A stretch of 64,000 nt of DNA from Dehalococcoidia bacterium (GTDB lineage Bacteria > Chloroflexota > Dehalococcoidia > Lucifugimonadales > UBA3495): assembly GCA_003523055.1 (NCBI GenBank), contig DPHC01000005.1:30056-94055 (forward strand). The letters run 5' to 3'. Below are positions 8,767-16,821 of the stretch, in pieces. Numbering within the stretch: position 1 is the stretch's first letter; every line of letters begins with the position of its first letter. The position numbers were made by a program, and so were the translations under genes. The notes under the pieces are model-generated. The model was not told where the DNA came from. It saw nothing but the letters and a program-made list of their open reading frames with translations, and ran no database searches.

Positions 8767-9591
8767 ATGAGTGTAGATTTCCAGCTAGAAACTATCAAAA
8801 TATGCAATACTGAAATTGAAATGTTAACAGGTGGATCAGGTAAATCATTACTAGTCCTCCATGGCCCAGATGGAAGTTTAGGATGGTTAAATTACGCCAA
8901 AATCTTAGCAGAAAAATATAAAATTTACATACCTTCTCATCCTGGATTTGGTAACTCTAACAGGCCCGAATGGATTCTAAATATCCAAGATATGGCTTGC
9001 TTTTACACTTGGTTTATAGAAGAAATTGGATTACAACAATGTAATGTACTAGGGTTTTCGATTGGAGGATGGATTGCTGCCGAAATATTATCAATTGCGC
9101 CGAACACATTTAACAAAGTAATCCTTACCAGCTCAGCAGGTATAAAACCTAAAAAATCTGACATTACTGACATCTTTCTTCTTTCGCCGAATCAAATAGC
9201 TGAATCAAGTTTTAAAGATATAAGCCAAGCACCTGAATACACTAAAGTATATGGCAACACAGAAGCCCCCTCAGGAACTCATTATATAACTGGATCAACA
9301 GGTGGTTATGACCCTCAATTTATAGCTGACAAAAACCGAGAAACTGCAGTCAGATTATGCTGGAAACCCTATATGTTTGATCCCAAATTACCTGCTATAT
9401 TAAATCGAGTAAAAAACCCTGTCCAAATTATTTGGGGTGAAAATGATTCTATAATCCCTCAAGAATGCGGTGAAATATTTGCGCAGTCGATACCAAATTC
9501 CACTTTGAATATTATAAAAAACTGCGGTCACATGCCTCATATTGAAAAAACTACAGAATTTACCTCTATAGTGACCAGTTTTCTAGAATAA
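8767..9591 (+). CDS. Alpha/beta hydrolase
   Basis: This is an alpha/beta-hydrolase-fold enzyme of 274 aa. The oxyanion-hole region LVLHGPDGSLGW lies near residue 30. The nucleophile elbow GFSIGGW places Ser98 in position, the acid is in WGENDSIIP, and the general base His is in CGHMPHIEKT. The triad is therefore complete. There is no signal peptide, so it is cytoplasmic. It resembles C-C bond or ester hydrolases of catabolic pathways, but the substrate cannot be named. A promoter-like sequence sits upstream and a strong hairpin immediately downstream. Confidence 0.85.
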   Translation: MSVDFQLETIKICNTEIEMLTGGSGKSLLVLHGPDGSLGWLNYAKILAEKYKIYIPSHPGFGNSNRPEWILNIQDMACFYTWFIEEIGLQQCNVLGFSIGGWIAAEILSIAPNTFNKVILTSSAGIKPKKSDITDIFLLSPNQIAESSFKDISQAPEYTKVYGNTEAPSGTHYITGSTGGYDPQFIADKNRETAVRLCWKPYMFDPKLPAILNRVKNPVQIIWGENDSIIPQECGEIFAQSIPNSTLNIIKNCGHMPHIEKTTEFTSIVTSFLE

Positions 9592-9592
9592 A

Positions 9593-9652
9593 CTAATCTT
9601 AGGAATGATTAGCCTACTTATGCCTACGCAGCCTAATCATTCCTAGGATTAG
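9593..9652. terminator. 20-bp inverted repeat between convergent genes
   Basis: The arms at 9593-9612 and 9633-9652 pair over 20 positions with a single G-T mismatch and a 20-nt loop. It begins at the hydrolase stop codon and covers the last codons of the convergent small membrane protein, so it probably terminates from both sides. Confidence 0.6.
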
Positions 9653-9814
9653 CAAAGATACCACAACTATTATTAATATCTCTATTTGTGACCTAGATAT
9701 CAGGAATGAAGAGTTGAAAACCATTGAAATTAGTTTAGGTAATACCGTTGGTGCCAAAAACCTTAATGCTATCAATATCCCGAGGCATATTAATATACTT
9801 TTCAATATTTTCAT
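9614..9814 (-). CDS. Small predicted membrane protein (66 aa)
   Basis: This is an unrecognised 66-residue protein with two hydrophobic segments (about 5-25 and 45-60) and a basic C-terminus, RLRRHK. The composition is that of a real small membrane protein. The C-terminal codons lie inside the inverted repeat that ends the neighbouring hydrolase gene. The start has no obvious Shine-Dalgarno sequence, which lowers confidence. Confidence 0.5.
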   Translation of the reverse strand: MKILKSILICLGILIALRFLAPTVLPKLISMVFNSSFLISRSQIEILIIVVVSLLILGMIRLRRHK

Positions 9815-9848
9815 CTATATAAAACATTAGATAATAAATAGTAAGCCT

Positions 9849-10928
9849 TTAATTCCATGAAAAATCTATACTTAATTCACCACAAATATCTTTAAACCAA
9901 TCCACAACTTCTTCATGAAGAGGAATACCTTGGGTTCCTCGTATTAATTCCATTTCATATTCAGGCTGCCCGGCTACCATTACTCTTTCTTGCCCAGGAG
10001 CAGGCTTGGTATTTTTCATCATGGCCATCCATTCGTCCATAGTTTCTTTAAATTCATCTACTTCTGTAAAAGCATCTATTTTATAAGCAGCTACATAATG
10101 TCCGAAATTCGGCCTCCCTGGATTTGCTCCATATCCAAATCCTGTTAACACGCCTCCCAGAATATCTACGATGCACGATAATCCATATCCTTTATGCGAT
10201 CCTAACTCTCTGGTAGCTCCTACAGGTAACAGTTGGTACTTTTCAGGCACATCTATGCTCTCCATTATTGGAGTGCCAAACTCATCTGCTAACCAGCCAG
10301 GTTCTAATTTAACGCCTAACCTTCTTGCAATTCCAATTTTATTACTCGCAACTGCGCTAGTTGCTGCATCAAACACAAAAGGATGATCATTCTTAGCAGG
10401 AACTGCAATAGCTATAGGATTTGTCCCGAGCCTCGGTTCAGCTCCAAAAGTTGGTAAAACTGAAGGAGGACAACTAGTCATGCAAACACCGATCATGTCA
10501 TGTTCTAAAGCTTTCATTGCATGATATGAAGCCATTCCTAAGTGCCTCGCATTCCCAACAGTAACCATCCCTATTCCGACTTGTTCAGCTTTTTTTATAG
10601 CCAGATCCATAGCTTTAGGAACTGTCATAATACCTAAGCCTCTATCAGAGTCTATGTTAGCGGTGGCAGGACTTTCTTTAATGATTTTCATATTCGGGGT
10701 TGGGTTTATTGTTCCCGATGTGTATCCGTTGACGTAATTCCTGAGCATATTAGATACTCCATGGGAATCTACGCCTCTGAGATCTGCAGAAACCAAAACA
10801 TCAGCACCAAGATCTGCGTCTTCTTTAGTTACACCCATTTTTTCAAAAATACTTGACACTAACTCTCTAAGTTGTGATGACTGAATCAAAATAGAATCAT
10901 CTGGATTTACTTTAAATTGTTTTAACAT
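9849..10928 (-). CDS. Ldh-family (malate/L-lactate/ureidoglycolate type) NAD(P)-dependent oxidoreductase
   Basis: It belongs to the Ldh_2 family, whose NAD(P) fold differs from classical lactate dehydrogenases and which oxidises 2-hydroxyacids such as malate, sulfolactate or ureidoglycolate. Family marks are DLRGVDSHGVSNM with its conserved His, GNARHLGMASYHA, the PRLGTNPIAIAVP loop and GSHKGYGLSCIVDILGGVLTG. The 359-aa length is normal. It is divergent from an M42-like peptidase across a 34-bp palindrome, which suggests regulation by a dimeric repressor or activator. The substrate is unknown. Confidence 0.88.
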   Translation of the reverse strand: MLKQFKVNPDDSILIQSSQLRELVSSIFEKMGVTKEDADLGADVLVSADLRGVDSHGVSNMLRNYVNGYTSGTINPTPNMKIIKESPATANIDSDRGLGIMTVPKAMDLAIKKAEQVGIGMVTVGNARHLGMASYHAMKALEHDMIGVCMTSCPPSVLPTFGAEPRLGTNPIAIAVPAKNDHPFVFDAATSAVASNKIGIARRLGVKLEPGWLADEFGTPIMESIDVPEKYQLLPVGATRELGSHKGYGLSCIVDILGGVLTGFGYGANPGRPNFGHYVAAYKIDAFTEVDEFKETMDEWMAMMKNTKPAPGQERVMVAGQPEYEMELIRGTQGIPLHEEVVDWFKDICGELSIDFSWN

Positions 10929-10960
10929 TTTACAACCTCAAACGTACTGATTTGAACCTA

Positions 10961-10994
10961 TATACTACATATATGGTACCATGTATGCAGTATA
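10961..10994. promoter_or_regulatory. 34-bp near-perfect palindrome, likely operator
   Basis: TATACTACATATATGGT (10961-10977) abuts ACCATGTATGCAGTATA (10978-10994). The arms are reverse complements except at two positions. The centre is GGTACC, with no spacer. It sits between divergent genes, 33 bp from the Ldh-family start and 35 bp from the peptidase start. That is where a dimeric regulator, possibly GntR-like, would control both. No regulator gene is adjacent. Confidence 0.6.
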
Positions 10995-11028
10995 TCACTT
11001 TACCAGTTTTGATTAATTAAGAGTAATT

Positions 11029-12129
11029 ATGGATGATAAAAATTTAGAATATTCTTTAACCATACTTTCTGAACTTGGCCATATCCCTTCTGTGCCTTTT
11101 CATGAAAAGTGGATGTCCAACAAAATTAAATCCGAATTACAATCCTTGGAAATTAGCTGGGAAGAAGATCCATACAAGAACATAATAGCCTGCATTCCAG
11201 GTAAAATACCATCAACTCCTCCTCAAGGTTTGATATACATAGCTCATATGGATCATCCTGGATATGAAATAGTAGGCATTGAAAATGATTATTTACTTGC
11301 AAAGCCTCTAGGAGGTATTCCTTATTACGGTAAGAATCCAGGAGTGAAATTAATAATAGTTCCAGACATAAGTGTGCGTATTAATGCCACTATTGTAAAA
11401 CCTTCGGATAATGATCCAGATTTATTACTAGTCCAGCCACAACAGCAATACACATTTGAAAATTTCCCCATAGCCACCATATTTGATCTAGATGACTTCA
11501 AGTTAGAGGATGACTACATAAAAATGAGGGCCTTAGATGATCTTGCAGGGTGTGCTTCAATACTAGCTGTATTGAAAACTATCAGCCAAAACCCTCCCGA
11601 TACTGACGTTTACGGAGTTTTTACTGTTGCTGAAGAAGTCGGGTTAATAGGAGCACGACTTTTAGCATCATCTAACAAATTACCCAAATCACTATATGCC
11701 ATATCAATCGAATCTAGCAAAACCCTCCCTGGTGCAGTAATCGGATCGGGGCCAGTAATCCGTGTTGGGGATGCGGGCACTACGTTTAACAATGAAGCAG
11801 AATCTGTATTAGTAAAGGCCAAAGAAAAACTTTCTAAAATATCAGATACATTTTGTTCACAGCGCCAATTAATGAGCGGCGGAGTTTGCGAAGCCAGTGC
11901 ATTTTCTAGTAATGGATATAAGTCTACTGGTATAGCTTATCCTTTAGCTAATTATCACAACGGAGGAGATAATGAAAAAATAAAGTCTGAATACATCCAC
12001 AAAGACGATTTTTTTAACGGCGTTAAATTATTACACGAGTCAGCTTACCAAATAGACGAAACAACTCATACCAATTTCCAAAGAAGGTTTACTTCAGTCC
12101 CAAAAGATATAATACAAAGACTAAGCTAA
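11029..12129 (+). CDS. M42-family-like metallopeptidase/aminopeptidase
   Basis: This is a di-zinc exopeptidase of the M42/M20/M28 clan. The metal ligands can be followed in order: His and Asp in AHMDHPGY, the bridging Asp in RALDDLAG, the catalytic Glu pair in VAEEVGLIGAR, an acidic ligand in SIESSK, and the last His in ANYHNGGD. EEVGLIGAR is especially like M42 aminopeptidases (FrvX/PepA type), which act on short peptides in the cytoplasm. No signal peptide is present. The gene ends base-to-base with the convergent NHL gene. Confidence 0.8.
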   Translation: MDDKNLEYSLTILSELGHIPSVPFHEKWMSNKIKSELQSLEISWEEDPYKNIIACIPGKIPSTPPQGLIYIAHMDHPGYEIVGIENDYLLAKPLGGIPYYGKNPGVKLIIVPDISVRINATIVKPSDNDPDLLLVQPQQQYTFENFPIATIFDLDDFKLEDDYIKMRALDDLAGCASILAVLKTISQNPPDTDVYGVFTVAEEVGLIGARLLASSNKLPKSLYAISIESSKTLPGAVIGSGPVIRVGDAGTTFNNEAESVLVKAKEKLSKISDTFCSQRQLMSGGVCEASAFSSNGYKSTGIAYPLANYHNGGDNEKIKSEYIHKDDFFNGVKLLHESAYQIDETTHTNFQRRFTSVPKDIIQRLS

Positions 12130-13167
12130 TTATTTACTAACACCGACAACTCTTATTCTATGATTATTACTATCAGCTATAAAAATATTCCCATTAGAAT
12201 CTATGTCACATCCATGAGGCCTATCTAATCCGGCATCTGTTGCCGATCCTTTGTCTCCTTCGCCGCCCAATTTACCCCCAGCAACAGTGATAACTCGCTT
12301 AGTGTCTTTGTCGATTATTCGAATTGCATGATTCTCTGTATCAACTACTACTAAATTGTCCTTACCATCACATCTGATTGCCTTGGGAGCACCCCAAGTA
12401 GCCTCTAAAGCAAGGCCTCCATCTCCTTCATATCCTCTTTCTCCTGTGCCTGCATACGTATGAATGATTCCTTGTGTGTCTACAATCCTAATACCATTAC
12501 CATTACGTTCACATATATATGTGTTGCCACTAGAATCTGTACAAACCGCTCTAGCACCAAATATGCTTGCATCTGTCGCCAAGCCACCATCACCTTCACG
12601 TCCGGTTTCACCATTACCCGCAAAAGTTGTAATTATTCCTGTTCCTAAATCTAACTTGCGTATTCGCTGATCTTGAACATCTGCGATTAGGAGTCCTCCT
12701 TTGCCATCTAGAAAGCAGTCATTCGGTTCATTTAACATAGCTTTATCTCCCGGACCGCCATCTCCTGAATATCCTGCCTCTCCTGTTCCCGCCACAGTAT
12801 TTATAAGACCCGTTGATTGGTCAATCTTGCGTACAACACTGTTCAATCGATCAACAACATATATATCACCATTAATATCTACTTGAAGACCATAGAGTTC
12901 ATTGAAAGTAGCCTCAGTAGCTGGTCCTTCGTCTCCTGAATAACCAATCTCACCAGTACCAGCTATACCACTAACTATACCAGTCAGCATATCAACTTTT
13001 CTAACCCTGTTTCCTCTACTCTCACAAAAATACAAGTCTCCTTTAGAGTCAAATGCGCACATGAATGGCTCATTAAGTTCGGCAAGATTATGTAGTCCTC
13101 CATTTCCTCTGTCACCAAGTTCTCCTGTCCCAACAAATGTATCAATAATTCCTGATTTAAATTCCAT
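12130..13167 (-). CDS. Six-bladed NHL-repeat beta-propeller protein
   Basis: The whole 345-aa protein is six NHL-type repeats of about 55 residues. Each opens with a form of G-I-I-x-T-x-A-G-T-G-E-x-G-Y-x-G-D-G-G and closes with an N-x-R-I-R-K-V-D strand. The repeats begin at residue 6 and run to the end, enough for one closed propeller and nothing else. No signal peptide or anchor precedes the first repeat, although many NHL proteins are exported. It lies 23 bp downstream of a GlcG-like gene and is probably co-transcribed with it. It may be a binding scaffold or a lactonase-like hydrolase; I see no way to tell. Confidence 0.85.
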   Translation of the reverse strand: MEFKSGIIDTFVGTGELGDRGNGGLHNLAELNEPFMCAFDSKGDLYFCESRGNRVRKVDMLTGIVSGIAGTGEIGYSGDEGPATEATFNELYGLQVDINGDIYVVDRLNSVVRKIDQSTGLINTVAGTGEAGYSGDGGPGDKAMLNEPNDCFLDGKGGLLIADVQDQRIRKLDLGTGIITTFAGNGETGREGDGGLATDASIFGARAVCTDSSGNTYICERNGNGIRIVDTQGIIHTYAGTGERGYEGDGGLALEATWGAPKAIRCDGKDNLVVVDTENHAIRIIDKDTKRVITVAGGKLGGEGDKGSATDAGLDRPHGCDIDSNGNIFIADSNNHRIRVVGVSK

Positions 13168-13190
13168 AATAATCTTCCTTTTTCATATTG

Positions 13191-13607
13191 TTATATATCT
13201 AAAGCTTTTAGTCCCAGTAATGCTATTTCTTCATCTTCCTCAGCAGTTAGTCCACTCACACCTATTCCACCCAGAATATCGCCATTACTACTCATAACAA
13301 CTACTCCACCTTTTACGGCTACCAAACTTGGGTTGCCAAAATCTGTGACCTGTCTATTTTCATTCTTTAATCTCTGCGCAAAATCAGAAGAATTTTGTCC
13401 AAACATTACTGCAGTATAGGCTTTCCTTATGGCTACTCCTTGAGGATTTAATCTGCAACCATCCATTCGTGCGTAATTCAATAAATTAGTATTATCATCA
13501 AGTATAGCTATTGCTATAGGTCTATTAGGTTCTTCTAATCCTTTATTCAACATTGAATCCATTGATTCTCTAACTTGATCTAAACTCAATACATCTTTCT
13601 TATACAT
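13191..13607 (-). CDS. GlcG/HbpS (DUF336) family protein
   Basis: This is a small cytoplasmic protein of the GlcG/HbpS fold (138 aa). The start at 13607 is preferred over an ATG 10 codons upstream because AGAGGTGG lies 5 bp before it. The signature part is the Gly-rich SSNGDILGGIGVSGLTAEEDEEIALLGLKAL near the C-terminus. GVAIRKAYTAVMFG and GGVVVMSSNGD are also typical. Members bind haem or small ligands or assist glycolate and diol metabolism. The exact role is unclear. The NHL-propeller gene follows. Confidence 0.82.
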   Translation of the reverse strand: MYKKDVLSLDQVRESMDSMLNKGLEEPNRPIAIAILDDNTNLLNYARMDGCRLNPQGVAIRKAYTAVMFGQNSSDFAQRLKNENRQVTDFGNPSLVAVKGGVVVMSSNGDILGGIGVSGLTAEEDEEIALLGLKALDI

Positions 13608-13749
13608 CAATCCACCTCTTATAGAAATTATCATCATTTTATATATGAATCATTGCTATTACAACTAAGTTATGTATTTGACCACCGCAACTCATAGAAC
13701 TACAATTTAACTAATTCAAGTATTGAAAATAAGATTAGAGGTAATTAAG

Positions 13750-14700
13750 ATGGAAACGGTAGGCTTTATCGGACTAGGAAACATGGGCAGTGGAATGTCT
13801 CAAAATATCCAGAAAGCTGGATACCCAATGGTAGTTTATGACGTCAGAGAAGAAATGACTAAACCTCTTTTAGAAAACGGAGCTGCATTAGGGAGCTCGC
13901 CTGCAGATGTTGCATCCAGATGTAACGTAGTATTTACCTCTCTCCCGGGACCTAAAGAAGTCGAAATGGTATCAAAAAATCAAGAAGGAATACTTGAAGG
14001 CATTCAGGCTGGTACTATTTATATAGATCTTTCTACTAGTAGACCGACTCTAATAAGAGAACTTGAGCCCATTTACAGGGCCAAAGGGGCATATGTTCTA
14101 GATGCTCCAGTGAGTGGCGGAAAAACAGGAGCAGCAAGTGGTAATTTAGCAGTTATGGTAGGAGGAGACAAAGAAATATTTGAAAAAGTTAAACCATTAT
14201 TGGATTCATTCGGCGATAAAGTTGCTTACTGCGGAGAAATAGGAGCAGGTACAATCGCCAAATTAGTCCACAATATGATAGGCCATGGTGTTCGCCAAGC
14301 CATAGTAGAGGGTTTGACATTAGGTGTTAAAGCTGGAGTTGAAACCGAAGCTTTATGGGAAGCAATAAGAAGAGGATCATTAGGTAGAATGCGAGTATTA
14401 CATGAAGGATTACCACGAATGGCATTCACTGGTAACTACGAGCCGGCATCATTTGCTTTACAATTAGCTCATAAAGATATAGCGCTAGCTACCGAATTAG
14501 GAAGAGAATATAACGTACCTATGCCAATCGCTAACTTAGCTGAACAAATATCTGTACAATGTCTGAACAGAGGCTGGGCTACCCTTGACAGTAGCATCAC
14601 AACTGTTCTTCAAGAAGAAGCTGCCGGTGTAGAATTGCGAGCCGACATCGATGCAACAAAAGCCGGCAAATTCATTAGCACACATCCTGATGCTGAATAA
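13750..14700 (+). CDS. 3-hydroxyisobutyrate dehydrogenase-family oxidoreductase
   Basis: This is a beta-hydroxyacid dehydrogenase of 316 aa. The start at 13750 is set by AGAGG at 13737-13741; an earlier in-frame ATG at 13723 lacks a site. The NAD(P) motif is GFIGLGNMGSGM, the substrate loop is DAPVSGGKTGAASG, and the catalytic Lys and Asn are in AKLVHNMIG. It leads a compact + strand group with a DUF4349 lipoprotein, an FGE and a sulfatase. A paralogue lies at 19135-20028. The substrate could be 3-hydroxyisobutyrate, tartronate semialdehyde or a relative. Confidence 0.88.
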   Translation: METVGFIGLGNMGSGMSQNIQKAGYPMVVYDVREEMTKPLLENGAALGSSPADVASRCNVVFTSLPGPKEVEMVSKNQEGILEGIQAGTIYIDLSTSRPTLIRELEPIYRAKGAYVLDAPVSGGKTGAASGNLAVMVGGDKEIFEKVKPLLDSFGDKVAYCGEIGAGTIAKLVHNMIGHGVRQAIVEGLTLGVKAGVETEALWEAIRRGSLGRMRVLHEGLPRMAFTGNYEPASFALQLAHKDIALATELGREYNVPMPIANLAEQISVQCLNRGWATLDSSITTVLQEEAAGVELRADIDATKAGKFISTHPDAE

Positions 14701-14703
14701 TTA

Positions 14704-15816
14704 ATGTTTCTTAAGACATTTTACTCTTCAACCATATTATTTATATTAGTACTGTTATTTCTCATTGGTTGTAGCAATTTAGATACAACCAATGAGAAAA
14801 CTGTACCACCTACAGAATTTTACGCAGTTGAAGAACCATTTTTGCAAAGCGCTTCAGTTTCTAAAAGTGATCCCAGTCGCATGTCCTCATCTTTGTCCGT
14901 TAGCCCTCAAAGTACTCCTGGTATTCCCAAATACGATTCAACTGAGATATTTACTGGGTCTATCACACTAGAAGTGAATTCTGTTGAAGACATTCTATTT
15001 CAAATACAAAATCTTGTAGAACGAAATGAGGGTTTTGTCGAATACTTGAATAGTTATGGAACCGATTACAACCAAAATGCCAACCTCACAATAAGAGTAC
15101 CTCAAAAAAAATTTAATAGAACCATGTTTCAAATTGAAACGCTAGGTATTGTATTGAACAAATCAACTGGATCTGAAGATGTATCAGAACAATTGATAGA
15201 TTTGGAAGCACGGCTTAAAAGCTATACCCGAGAAGAAACCAATTTATACAATCTTCTAGACGAATCAAAGACCATCACCGATATCATAGCTATTGAACGA
15301 GAGCTATCTAGAATTCGCTCAGAAATTGAATCCTTAGAAGGAAGATTAAAATATTATGATAGTAAGATAACAATGTCCACTATAAACATTAATCTAGTCA
15401 CCGCGTACGCGAACAACACGTCTCCACCATATGGAGATATAAAATTAACCACATCCGATATAGAGTTGGGTTTGAACAAAATAAAAAACCTAATAGCAAG
15501 TGATGATGGCCGAATAGACTACATTTCGTCCAATTACTTAAATAACACAAAGACTATCGAATTACTTGTGATAATTAAACGAGGATCATTTTCAACGATT
15601 TTTAAATCTCTAGAAAATATAGGTTCAGTCAATAGTAAGTACTCTAATGAACCTCAAAACGCTAACCTCAAAATAGAAGCCAAAATAGATGCTCACATAA
15701 CAATCACTCTGCGGGAACCTAATTATTTATCTGAAAACTCTAAAATGGCATCAGTGACAATCTTAATACTTGTATTATCTGGATTCGTACTTTGGTTAGT
15801 CACTCGGAAACGTTAA
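14704..15816 (+). CDS. DUF4349-containing lipoprotein
   Basis: The protein (370 aa) starts with a hydrophobic signal and lipobox LIGC near residue 23, so it is probably a lipoprotein. The central part (about 80-240) shows the DUF4349 pattern: GSITLEVNSVEDI, LTIRVPQKKFN, then a coiled-coil-like stretch, and a closing SKITMSTININL strand. The C-terminus is a membrane helix followed by TRKR. The 3-bp gap to the upstream dehydrogenase and the 2-bp gap to the FGE imply one operon. The family's function is not established. Confidence 0.82.
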   Translation: MFLKTFYSSTILFILVLLFLIGCSNLDTTNEKTVPPTEFYAVEEPFLQSASVSKSDPSRMSSSLSVSPQSTPGIPKYDSTEIFTGSITLEVNSVEDILFQIQNLVERNEGFVEYLNSYGTDYNQNANLTIRVPQKKFNRTMFQIETLGIVLNKSTGSEDVSEQLIDLEARLKSYTREETNLYNLLDESKTITDIIAIERELSRIRSEIESLEGRLKYYDSKITMSTININLVTAYANNTSPPYGDIKLTTSDIELGLNKIKNLIASDDGRIDYISSNYLNNTKTIELLVIIKRGSFSTIFKSLENIGSVNSKYSNEPQNANLKIEAKIDAHITITLREPNYLSENSKMASVTILILVLSGFVLWLVTRKR

Positions 15817-15818
15817 CA

Positions 15819-16784
15819 ATGTCAGAATTCATAAAATCATGTTGCGTACCTAGTAGGTCAACTGAACCAACCCAAAAATCAAACATGATTAACCCAGCTT
15901 TATATAATTCTTCATCACGTTCTCTTTCAGAAAAAATTTACCTACCTGGAGGAGAATTTCTGATGGGTACAAATGACAACCTAGGGTACTCATCAGATGG
16001 AGAGGGTCCGGAACGGCTTATACTAATAAATCCGATATATATAGACATATATGCAGTAACAAATGAGCAATTTGAGATGTTTGTAAAAGCAACAAGCTAT
16101 GTCACAGAGGCAGAAAGGTATGGGTGGTCATTTGTATTCCGAGATTTTATCTCACCTGAAATCGCAGATACTGCCAAAATTTACCCCACAACAACTCCTT
16201 GGTGGTGGGTGATTGAATCCGCGTATTGGCGTAACCCTGAAGGCCCGAAATCCAATATAGACGATCGCAAGGATCATCCAGTGGTTCATGTTTCATGGAA
16301 CGATGCTATCCAATATTGCAATTGGTCTGGTCAAAGGTTACCTACTGAAGCAGAATGGGAATACGCTGCAAGAGGAGGATTGTCTCAAATGACATATCCA
16401 TGGGGAAATAATTTGATCAATAATGGAAAATATAGTTGTAACATTTGGCAAGGTGTATTCCCAGATCATAATACTCAAGATGACGGGTATTTAGGAACAG
16501 CTCCCGTAAATTCTTTTGATCCAAATAATTTTGGGCTATATAATATGGTAGGGAATATTTGGGAATGGTGCTCAGACTGGTTCAGCACGCAGCACTTTTG
16601 CGAATTTGAACAAACTAGTAACCCAAAAAAACATTCAACTGAGGTATCTAAGACCATGAAAGGTGGCTCATATCTATGCCATGAATCATACTGTAACCGA
16701 TACAGAATAGCTGCTCGCAGTTCTAACACACCAGACAGCTCGACTGGCAACTTAGGATTCAGATGCGTTAAAGACTTGCCCTAA
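15819..16784 (+). CDS. Formylglycine-generating enzyme (SUMF1/FGE type)
   Basis: This enzyme oxidises a Cys in the sulfatase C-x-P-x-R motif to formylglycine, using O2 and copper. It has 321 aa from the ATG at 15819. The start GGEFLMGTN and the region RLPTEAEWEYAARGG are FGE-sulfatase domain marks. NMVGNIWEWCSDWF follows. The C-terminal GGSYLCHESYC carries both active-site cysteines (Cys287, Cys292), which separate true FGEs from EgtB- or PvdO-like relatives. It lacks a signal peptide, so it acts in the cytoplasm. Its target is very likely the sulfatase encoded next. Confidence 0.92.
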   Translation: MSEFIKSCCVPSRSTEPTQKSNMINPALYNSSSRSLSEKIYLPGGEFLMGTNDNLGYSSDGEGPERLILINPIYIDIYAVTNEQFEMFVKATSYVTEAERYGWSFVFRDFISPEIADTAKIYPTTTPWWWVIESAYWRNPEGPKSNIDDRKDHPVVHVSWNDAIQYCNWSGQRLPTEAEWEYAARGGLSQMTYPWGNNLINNGKYSCNIWQGVFPDHNTQDDGYLGTAPVNSFDPNNFGLYNMVGNIWEWCSDWFSTQHFCEFEQTSNPKKHSTEVSKTMKGGSYLCHESYCNRYRIAARSSNTPDSSTGNLGFRCVKDLP

Positions 16785-16821
16785 ACTCCCAACATCAAAA
16801 ATAATATTTTCTGGAGATCAA

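Noticed and set aside
12130..13167. Repeated GTGE-x-GY-x-GDGG DNA segments as a tandem DNA repeat
   Set aside because: The repetition is at the protein level (NHL blades); the DNA copies are diverged.
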